This document shows positions 58,064-64,000 of a DNA stretch of 64,000 bases, in pieces. Within the stretch, counting starts at the first letter, position 1. Each line of letters begins with the position of its first letter. The notes under the pieces were generated by a model. The model worked only from the letters and a program-made list of their open reading frames with translations, was not told the DNA's origin and made no database searches. Both the position numbers and the translations under genes were made by a program. Origin of the DNA: Salmonella enterica subsp. enterica serovar Choleraesuis (GTDB lineage: Bacteria; Pseudomonadota; Gammaproteobacteria; Enterobacterales; Enterobacteriaceae); the NCBI GenBank assembly GCA_022846635.1, contig AP025685.1, forward strand, positions 744,001-808,000. Reading direction: 5' to 3'.

Positions 58064-59286
58064 GACGAGTCGTTATTACTGGCGCTGGAACCATCAGCCC
58101 GTTTGGTAAAGGGGTAGAGTCACTGGTCGCAGCGCTTGCTGAAGGCAAAAGTGGTGTCAGCGCGCTCCCGGAGCCTTCGTATCGTAATGATACGGAGACC
58201 GTGCCACAGGTCGCTGGTTTGGTCGGTGATATCGATGTCTCCGGGATCCCGCGTAAGCATCGCCGTACTATGTCGCCTATGTCGATGTACTCATTGCTGG
58301 CGGCGCAGGAAGCATTAGACCAGGCAGGTTTATCTGAAGAGGTTGTCCACAGCCCGCGTTTCGGCGCGATCATCGGCTCTACCATGGGCAGCGTGGCGGC
58401 CTTCGAAGAAGTTTTTGATAACTACCTGCCAGACCATCGCTTTGATGTGGTCAAGTCGAGCGTATTTTTCCGGATGATGGGCCACACAGTGGCCTCGAAT
58501 CTGGCTCAAACCCTGGGTATCACTGGTCGTGTAATGGCCGTAAGCGCGGCCTGTTCCTCCGGTGCGCAGGCTATTGGTGCAGCCTATGAGGCTATTGCCA
58601 GCGGTGCTCAGGACTACATGCTGTGCGGTGGTGCCGATGAGCTGCACCCTCTGACAATCGCTACTTTCGACCTGATGTCTGCCGCATCCCGTGGTTATAA
58701 CGATGCGCCGGAAGAAACGCCGCGTCCGTTCGATAAAGACCGTGACGGCGTGGTTTGCTCTGAAGGTGTCGGGCTGCTGGTGCTGGAGTCTTATGATTCT
58801 GCCGTCCAGCGCGGTGCGACCATTCTGGCTGAAGTCGCTGGTTTCAACTCGGCGAGCGACACCTCAAGCATCGCCAACCCCGCACCTGAGCCGCTGCATG
58901 CCTGTATGCAGAGCGCGCTGGAATCAGCGGGTATCGATATTAGTGAAGTTAGCTACGTGAATGCCCACGCAACGGGAACACGTCTGGGCGACCGCGCGGA
59001 AAGCCACGCTATCGCCTCACTATTTGGAGATCGTGTGCCGGTCTCCAGCCTTAAAGGGCATCTTGGTCACACCATGGCTGCCAGTGGCGCCATTGAGCTC
59101 ATTGCCTGCGTGGCAATGATGCAACGTAATCAATTGATTCCCACCCGCAACCTCGCCAATACCGACGAGCAGTGCGCGGGTATTTATCATCTGCAGTCCT
59201 TGTTATCCACTCAGGTCGACGTTGTTGTTAAGAACAGCTTCGCACTGGGTGGCATTATCTCTAGCCTGGTGTTGAGGAAATCGTAA
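58060..59286 (+). CDS. Beta-ketoacyl-ACP synthase, FabF/type II PKS-like
   Basis: 408 residues. Cys165 (SAACSSGAQ), His303 (NAHATGT) and His337 (KGHLGHTMAASGA) give a complete Cys-His-His site, so it is not an inactive chain-length factor. It differs clearly from the first ketosynthase. The ATG at 58060 overlaps the flavoenzyme stop; a GTG two codons earlier is not needed. Its stop shares a base with the ACP start (TAATG). Confidence 0.9.
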   Translation: MRRVVITGAGTISPFGKGVESLVAALAEGKSGVSALPEPSYRNDTETVPQVAGLVGDIDVSGIPRKHRRTMSPMSMYSLLAAQEALDQAGLSEEVVHSPRFGAIIGSTMGSVAAFEEVFDNYLPDHRFDVVKSSVFFRMMGHTVASNLAQTLGITGRVMAVSAACSSGAQAIGAAYEAIASGAQDYMLCGGADELHPLTIATFDLMSAASRGYNDAPEETPRPFDKDRDGVVCSEGVGLLVLESYDSAVQRGATILAEVAGFNSASDTSSIANPAPEPLHACMQSALESAGIDISEVSYVNAHATGTRLGDRAESHAIASLFGDRVPVSSLKGHLGHTMAASGAIELIACVAMMQRNQLIPTRNLANTDEQCAGIYHLQSLLSTQVDVVVKNSFALGGIISSLVLRKS

Positions 59287-59543
59287 TGGATAAGTCCGTA
59301 CTGAAAGAAAAAATTAATGAAATCATGGAAGAAGAGTTCGAACTGGACTCTGCTGATATGAAACCTGAAGCCGATTTGTATGAAGATCTGGGCATGGACA
59401 GCCTGGACGCGGTAGATATGGTTATCGCGTTCGAAAAAGCGTTCTCTATCAAAATTGGTAAAGACACTGGCGTGCTGAGCATTAAAACTCTGGGCCAGCT
59501 CCAGGACTTCGTTATCGAAAAAATTGAGGCGCAAAAGGCCTGA
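59286..59543 (+). CDS. Dedicated acyl carrier protein
   Basis: 85 residues, acidic, four-helix ACP. Ser39 in LGMDSLDAVD is the phosphopantetheine site. It should carry growing chains for the surrounding ketosynthases, reductase and dehydratases. No phosphopantetheinyl transferase is encoded here, so a housekeeping one must activate it. Confidence 0.95.
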   Translation: MDKSVLKEKINEIMEEEFELDSADMKPEADLYEDLGMDSLDAVDMVIAFEKAFSIKIGKDTGVLSIKTLGQLQDFVIEKIEAQKA

Positions 59544-59591
59544 TTATTTGCGGCGGCTCAGGCCGCCACTCTTAAGGTGCCATCGAATATT

Positions 59592-60023
59592 ATGAGCGAA
59601 ACAGTACGTCAGTTTCCGATACCGGCGGCTAAATACCTCCCTCACCGGGAGGCTATGTGCTGCATCGATGAAATACTGGATTGCCGCGGAGCGGCCATTA
59701 AGGCCGGAGTCACTCTGCACTCAGATCACGTGCTGCTGACGGCACAAGGGATCTTAGAGCGCAGTGGGTTTATCGAACTGGCCGCTCAGGCCGGTTGTGC
59801 GTTGATGGGGCTGTCCGTTCCTGAAGGCGAAATGCCTGCTTCAGCGTGGCTGGCTGGCGTTCAGGATTTTGAAGTTGTTCAGGATGCCAAAACCAACGAT
59901 ACGCTGATTATTGACGCGGCTATCACACGTGAACTCGCCGAGATTCGCGTGCTGGATTTCAAAATCACCACCCAGAACCAGCTGCTGGCTACCGGCAGTC
60001 TGAAAGTGTTCTATCAGGGCTAA
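59592..60023 (+). CDS. Hot-dog 3-hydroxyacyl-ACP dehydratase, ApeP-like
   Basis: 143 residues. N-terminal YLPHREAMCCIDEIL with His18 and GFIELAAQAG with Glu62 resemble the ApeP subunit of aryl-polyene dehydratases. It should dehydrate beta-hydroxyacyl-ACP, possibly as a heterodimer with the second hot-dog protein (61006-61383). The ATG at 59592 has AAGGTG 12 bases upstream; a GTG at 59577 is an alternative start. Confidence 0.8.
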   Translation: MSETVRQFPIPAAKYLPHREAMCCIDEILDCRGAAIKAGVTLHSDHVLLTAQGILERSGFIELAAQAGCALMGLSVPEGEMPASAWLAGVQDFEVVQDAKTNDTLIIDAAITRELAEIRVLDFKITTQNQLLATGSLKVFYQG

Positions 60024-60056
60024 CGCGCCAAATTTAATCTTTGTGAGATTTGCTTC

Positions 60057-60917
60057 ATGTTTACCGAACGGGGAATTTTCCATCAAGGCAGCAACCGCAT
60101 TGCCGTGCTGTTGATCCATGGTCTGACTGGTACGCCGAAGGAGATGGACTCCGTCGCGCTCAGGCTGCACCGCTACGGTTTTAGTGTCTCTATTCCAGTT
60201 CTGGCAGGGCACTGCAGTACTATTGAAAGCCTGATGGCAACTAACAGGACTTCCTGGCTCGCAAGCGTGGAGCAAGAGTACCTGCGCCTGAAAGATCTGG
60301 GCTATAAGGTGTTTGTCGGCGGTCTTTCTGCCGGGGCATCAATGAGTATCCTGACTGCCAGCAAATTTCCAGAAATTGCCGGCCTGGCACTGTACTCCAC
60401 GACCCTGCGCACCGATGGCTGGAGCGTCTCGCGTTTTGGCCGCTTCCTGCCGCTGCTGCTGAAAATCCCGTTCTTCCGTAATGGATACCGCTTTAAAGAA
60501 GCTTACCCATACGGCATTAAAAACGAGCCGCTGCGCGAACGTATTGTGATGAAGCTCGATAGTGGCGACAGCTCTGCCGCAGGGCACACCAGCACGCCGG
60601 GTATGATCCTGTATGAAATGCTGGAAATGGCTGACATGGCTAAAGAAGTTATGGCCAATGTAAAAGCCCCGGCGCTTATTGTGCATGCTGAAGAAGATGA
60701 CCTGGCAAGCGTTAATAACGCTCGTTATGTCGAACAGCACTACGGCGGTCGCAGCGAGCTGTTGCTGCTTAAAGATAGCTATCATCTGGTGACTATCGAT
60801 CAGGAGCGTCAGCTGGTTGCTGATGCTACCGCACGCTTCTTCTTCTCCTGCCTGAATGCTGAAGAACAGCAGATGGTTCAGGCCGCCGCCAAAAAGGCCA
60901 TTCCACAGCCTAAGTGA
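60057..60917 (+). CDS. Alpha/beta hydrolase, carboxylesterase (Est30)-like
   Basis: 286 residues. HG oxyanion pair at 21-22, nucleophile Ser91 in GGLSAGAS, Asp214/215 in HAEEDD, His243 in DSYHLVT. Related to carboxylesterases of the Est30 type, which cleave acyl esters. Its place in the cluster suggests it frees or proofreads an acyl chain (acyl-ACP or ester), an inference only. Confidence 0.85.
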   Translation: MFTERGIFHQGSNRIAVLLIHGLTGTPKEMDSVALRLHRYGFSVSIPVLAGHCSTIESLMATNRTSWLASVEQEYLRLKDLGYKVFVGGLSAGASMSILTASKFPEIAGLALYSTTLRTDGWSVSRFGRFLPLLLKIPFFRNGYRFKEAYPYGIKNEPLRERIVMKLDSGDSSAAGHTSTPGMILYEMLEMADMAKEVMANVKAPALIVHAEEDDLASVNNARYVEQHYGGRSELLLLKDSYHLVTIDQERQLVADATARFFFSCLNAEEQQMVQAAAKKAIPQPK

Positions 60918-61005
60918 TTGCGGATTTCCGCGGGGGGACTTCCTTCCCGCGGATACTGCCATTGAGTCACACAGGCGCTAATCAGATTAAAACAGGTATC
61001 CTTTG

Positions 61006-61383
61006 ATGACAGGTTTACTGGAAGACATCCCTCGTTTTGTTACGGCAAACCCAGCCGTAGTCAGCAGCGCTGGTGAAAGTGAAGTGACCACTGCTCAGTT
61101 CTGTTTCGGTGAAGATTTCATCGGCTTTCGTGGTCACTTTCCGGGTAATCCGGTGCTGCCCGGCATTGCGCAGATCATGCTGGCACAATATACCGCGACC
61201 CGCGGGCGCTCAGGCCAGCTGGCTCGGGTGGTAAAATGCAAATTCACCAGCAACATTAAGCCGCTGGATAACGTAGAAGTCCAGACTACTGCTACCTCTA
61301 CCGAAGGTGCATCGCGCTATAAAGCTACCGTGACAGCAAACGGTACCCGCTGTGCAACGATGGTTTTTGACCTGGAATATTGA
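61006..61383 (+). CDS. Hot-dog dehydratase, ApeI/FabZ-like
   Basis: 125 residues with GHFPGNPVLPGIAQIMLAQ: His44 is the catalytic His of FabZ-type enzymes, but the acidic residue that FabZ has a few positions later is not evident; Gln stands there, as in ApeI-like partners. It probably pairs with the ApeP-like protein that carries a Glu. The ATG at 61006 is used rather than a TTG one codon earlier. Confidence 0.8.
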   Translation: MTGLLEDIPRFVTANPAVVSSAGESEVTTAQFCFGEDFIGFRGHFPGNPVLPGIAQIMLAQYTATRGRSGQLARVVKCKFTSNIKPLDNVEVQTTATSTEGASRYKATVTANGTRCATMVFDLEY

Positions 61384-61395
61384 GGTAAACCGCAG

Positions 61396-61878
61396 ATGAA
61401 ACGTTCTCCCTATTTTAAGTCCCAGGATTGTGTTGATGGTCAGCCAGCTCCTCAGCCGGTAAGTGTGACTATTGAACGCGTCGTGCGTTTTGAAGAAGTG
61501 GATATGATGACAGTGCTGTGGCACGGTCATTACGCCAGTTATTTTGAAGATGCGCGGGTGGCATTAGGGGACTACTACGGTATTGGGTATCACCAGATGA
61601 TGGAAACGCAGGTGATGGCCCCGGTCAGACAGATGTATGTTGATTACCGCGCTCCGCTGGAGTTTAGCGAAAGCTGCAAAGTTACCGCCACGCTGCACTG
61701 GAATGAAGCGGCGCGGATGAACATCTCTTATCTTATTGAGAATTCAAAAGGTGAGCTGGTAGCAACCGGATATACGGTACAGATGTTTATCGATAAAAAT
61801 CGGGAGGTTATGCTGGAACAACCTGAGTTCCTGCGGACTTTCTGTGATAACTGGAAGAACGGTTCTCTTCCTGGTTAA
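61396..61878 (+). CDS. Acyl thioesterase, YbgC/4-hydroxybenzoyl-CoA thioesterase family
   Basis: 160 residues, hot-dog fold. Asp36 in RFEEVDMMTVLWHGHYASYFEDAR sits where the family's catalytic Asp lies (YbgC pattern). It should release acyl chains from ACP or CoA. Last plus-strand gene of the cluster; 12 bases after the ApeI-like gene. Confidence 0.85.
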   Translation: MKRSPYFKSQDCVDGQPAPQPVSVTIERVVRFEEVDMMTVLWHGHYASYFEDARVALGDYYGIGYHQMMETQVMAPVRQMYVDYRAPLEFSESCKVTATLHWNEAARMNISYLIENSKGELVATGYTVQMFIDKNREVMLEQPEFLRTFCDNWKNGSLPG

Positions 61879-61889
61879 ACGCTAAATTA

Positions 61890-61928
61890 AACGCTGATCG
61901 CGGCTGATGAATGCCAGCGACCAGCGTT
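61890..61928. terminator. Candidate bidirectional terminator of the cluster
   Basis: AACGCTGATCGC / GCGACCAGCGTT, a 12-base stem with one mismatch in the gap between convergent genes. T-runs are weak on both sides. Confidence 0.5.
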
Positions 61929-61934
61929 CTGCTA

Positions 61935-62681
61935 TCAGCCGGTAAACAGGCCGCCGTTTACCGAAATAACTTCCCCGGTAATATAGCTGGCGCCAGGTGA
62001 GGCCAGGAAGCTCACAACCGAAGCGACTTCCTGCGGTTTGCCAATACGGCGCAGCGGAATGCTTTTCTTAATGTCATTCAGCGGAAGCTCGCTGGTCATA
62101 TCGGTTTCGATAAAGCCCGGCGCTACGGCATTGACCAGCACGTTTTTACGTCCCAGTTCAACGGCCAGAGAGCGTGTGGCTCCGATAAGACCGGCTTTTG
62201 CCGTGGAGTAGTTTACCTGGCCTGCGACACCGGTCTGACCACCGGTAGACGAGATATTGATAATGCGCCCACGCTTGCTGTGCAACATGGCAGGAGCAAC
62301 CAGAGAAGTCACGTAGTAGAAGCCGTTCAGGTGTACCGAGATAACTTTTGACCAGTCATCATCTTCCATCAGGGCCAGCAGTTTATCGCGAGTGATCCCG
62401 GCGTTATTAACCAGAATATAAGGCGCTCCGTGCTGCTCCAGCAAAGGAGTAAGGGCGGCACGAGTCTGTTGGGCGTCGGATACGTCAAATGGCACCAGCA
62501 GGCATTCGCCGCCAGCGTTGATGATTTCGTCACGTACGGCTTCTGCCGCCTGGTGATCGCTACGATAGTTCAGCCAGATGGCAAAGCCGTCATGCGCTAA
62601 CTGGCGGGCGATTTCTGCCCCGATTCCTTTACTGGCCCCGGTCACTAACGCAATGGACTTTGGTTCAGCGTTGTTATTCAT
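61935..62681 (-). CDS. 3-oxoacyl-ACP reductase, FabG-like
   Basis: 248 residues. Cofactor loop TGASKGIG at 14-21, Arg40 after the second strand (NADPH preference), NNAG at 92-95, Ser145, Tyr158, Lys162. Ketoreductase for the cluster, converging on the plus-strand genes and therefore on its own promoter. The ATG at 62681 has GCAGGT upstream; the 42-codon upstream extension is not supported. Confidence 0.92.
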   Translation of the reverse strand: MNNNAEPKSIALVTGASKGIGAEIARQLAHDGFAIWLNYRSDHQAAEAVRDEIINAGGECLLVPFDVSDAQQTRAALTPLLEQHGAPYILVNNAGITRDKLLALMEDDDWSKVISVHLNGFYYVTSLVAPAMLHSKRGRIINISSTGGQTGVAGQVNYSTAKAGLIGATRSLAVELGRKNVLVNAVAPGFIETDMTSELPLNDIKKSIPLRRIGKPQEVASVVSFLASPGASYITGEVISVNGGLFTG

Positions 62682-62820
62682 TTTGATTACCTGCAGATGC
62701 TTTCTGGATAAAACTGGGTGTAGCCCATTGTGATCGTTACACGGGCAATCCCGCACTATACGCCCGGGAACGACAATGCTTTTTGAACGAACTGGCAATC
62801 GGGGCATAAAGCCAGATTAT

Positions 62821-62839
62821 GGCCGCCCGATGGGCGGCC
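62821..62839. terminator. Hairpin downstream of the peroxidase gene
   Basis: GGCCGCCC-gat-GGGCGGCC just past the minus-strand stop at 62847, without a strong T-run. Confidence 0.5.
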
Positions 62840-62846
62840 TTTGAAT

Positions 62847-64000
62847 TTATTGCAGTGGGTAAGGGGTGTAGACGCCATTCAGGCTTTTCAGGAAGGCGAC
62901 AATATCATCAACATCTTGCTGTGGAAGATTCGTATCTACCTGGTAGTGCAGCATGAGTTTTACCGCCCGATCGAGAGTTGGCACATCGCCGCGATGAAAG
63001 TAGGGCGCTGTTCTGGCAACGTTGCGCAGAGTTGGAACTTTCTGGCGCAGGCGATCGCGCTCAACGCTGGTAACATTCATTCGCCCCACGTCGGCACTGG
63101 TGATATCTCCAAACGCAAAATCACGTTTTAATCCCAAAGGCTCAAATGAATGCCCGCCCAGCAATACTCCCCCGTGGCAGGTCGCACATTTATTAGCTTT
63201 AAATAATTCCCAGCCTCGTTTTTGCTGAGCGGTAAGCGCTGAGTCATTGCCGCGCAGATAGTTATCGAACGGAGAATGCGGCGTCAGCAGCGTTTTTTCA
63301 AACTCGGCAATAGCGTCGGTAATGGTAGTGCCGGTAAAACCCTGTGGATATACGGCCAGAAAATCACGAGTCAGGTAAGGGTCTTGATTTAGCTTACCGA
63401 TGATCTGCCCCCATGAGGTTGAGGCCATCTCAATAGGATTTAACGGAGGGCCTCCGGCCTGGGCCTGAAGATCGGCGGCGCGACCATCCCAGAACTGCTC
63501 AATATTAAAAATCGCATTAAAAACGGTTGGCGCATTTATTGGCCCGGCCTTGCCTTCGACGCCGACAGAAGTCTTGCGCCCGTCCACACCGCCAGCACCG
63601 AGTTGATGGCAGTGCGCGCACGAGATGGTGTTATCTCCCGATAGCCGTGGATCGTGGAATAAACGCATCCCTAAAGCCACTTTTTGTGAATCAACGGGCA
63701 AAGATTCAGGGATAGGTTGCACCGGCTCATTGCGGCGGGACGGAGCCATATCTTTGGTACTGTAATGGGTTTCACGCTGATTTTTAACCCAGTTCAACAG
63801 TGTCGTTTTCTCCTGCTCACTTACGTTGGCGGCAATATGTAGCGCGGTATACCGGGTTGGGGGCATAGTTTCATACTCCATAACCCACTCTATCTTATTG
63901 AGATCGCTCTGCGATGGCGGAGTATTGTTTAGCAAACTATTGCGCGCTGGGGTCAAGTCGAAGGATTTGTATCCAAGCTGCATGTCGTAGTCCATCAACT
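62847..64000 (-). CDS. yhjA: Multihaem cytochrome c peroxidase YhjA/Ccp, partial (runs off right edge)
   Basis: At least 383 C-terminal residues; the frame is open to the last base. Two haem c sites, SCAHCH and KCATCH, in the bacterial di-haem peroxidase arrangement. The part before them (MDYDMQLGYKSFDL, then EYETMPPTRYTALH) matches the linker after the extra N-terminal haem domain of E. coli YhjA as recalled, so a third haem is expected beyond the edge. It reduces periplasmic H2O2 with electrons from the quinol pool. In E. coli it lies elsewhere, so this is a rearranged location. Confidence 0.9.
   Translation of the reverse strand, partial: LMDYDMQLGYKSFDLTPARNSLLNNTPPSQSDLNKIEWVMEYETMPPTRYTALHIAANVSEQEKTTLLNWVKNQRETHYSTKDMAPSRRNEPVQPIPESLPVDSQKVALGMRLFHDPRLSGDNTISCAHCHQLGAGGVDGRKTSVGVEGKAGPINAPTVFNAIFNIEQFWDGRAADLQAQAGGPPLNPIEMASTSWGQIIGKLNQDPYLTRDFLAVYPQGFTGTTITDAIAEFEKTLLTPHSPFDNYLRGNDSALTAQQKRGWELFKANKCATCHGGVLLGGHSFEPLGLKRDFAFGDITSADVGRMNVTSVERDRLRQKVPTLRNVARTAPYFHRGDVPTLDRAVKLMLHYQVDTNLPQQDVDDIVAFLKSLNGVYTPYPLQ

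Noticed and set aside
55327..59286. KS/chain-length-factor pair
   Set aside because: Both ketosynthases keep the active Cys and two His, so neither is an inactive chain-length factor.
55327..62681. Calling the cluster a canonical aryl polyene locus
   Set aside because: Starter, acyltransferase, methyltransferase and export genes are absent in the window, and a CrtI-like gene is present.
1..64000. tRNA genes, CRISPR arrays, IS elements
   Set aside because: No cloverleaf with CCA-type end, no regularly spaced repeats and no transposase frame were found on reading both strands.

Overview
The window reads as chromosomal DNA of an Enterobacteriaceae member (Enterobacterales). The backbone proteins (GalP, MetK, SpeA, SpeB, LoiP, TktA, Epd, Pgk, FbaA, MscS, ArgO, YggE, ArgP, RpiA, SerA, Fau, ZapA, YgfB, PepP, UbiH, UbiI, GcvT/H/P, YgfF) match Escherichia coli K-12 proteins recalled from memory almost residue for residue, in the E. 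coli order. 6S RNA sits where expected between zapA and fau. Genus and species cannot be fixed by reading alone.

Layout. 1-5970: the 3' end of a very large type I-secreted, calcium-binding adhesin, then its ABC exporter and HlyD-type fusion protein; a two-winged-helix regulator (6001-6843) converges on them. 7142-12914: galP, metK, yqgB and speA, with a CRP site and two GalR/GalS-type operators before galP. 13127-14620: a membrane diguanylate cyclase between speA and speB. 15721-30112: a catabolic island inserted between speB and loiP. 30195-54753: conserved backbone from loiP to ygfF (central carbon metabolism, mechanosensitive channel, arginine export, serine and glycine C1 metabolism, ubiquinone hydroxylases, 6S RNA). 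55327-62681: a dedicated type II fatty-acid/polyene-like biosynthetic cluster. 62847-64000: a yhjA/ccp-type cytochrome c peroxidase cut by the right edge.

The two most interesting regions. (i) The catabolic island: a divergent MFS gene faces 14 tightly packed plus-strand genes. They encode a three-component Rieske oxygenase (ferredoxin, alpha-only oxygenase, reductase), a dihydrodiol-dehydrogenase-like SDR, an IclR regulator, an extradiol ring-cleavage dioxygenase, a C-C hydrolase, then a cupin, a catalytic-residue-lacking SDR, an aspartate-dehydrogenase-like enzyme, an aldehyde dehydrogenase and a ThDP decarboxylase. The upper half looks like aromatic dihydroxylation and meta cleavage. The usual hydratase, aldolase and acylating aldehyde dehydrogenase are absent, so the lower half must differ. 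A 102-residue protein resembling the DNA-binding tail of serine recombinases is translationally coupled between ferredoxin and oxygenase. Three copies of the 16-bp palindrome GTTTCA-N4-TGAAAC (one with a mismatch) lie in the divergent promoter region and are the likely operators. (ii) The biosynthetic cluster: two active ketosynthases, a CrtI/retinol-saturase-like flavoenzyme, an ACP, two hot-dog dehydratases resembling ApeP and ApeI, an alpha/beta hydrolase, a thioesterase and a convergent FabG. It resembles an aryl-polyene assembly line without the aryl-starter, acyltransferase and export genes, plus a flavoenzyme that aryl-polyene clusters lack. A free polyene or conjugated fatty acid is a reasonable but unproven product.

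No tRNA, rRNA, insertion sequence, CRISPR array or replication origin was recognised. Matches to named proteins come from memory; no database search was run.
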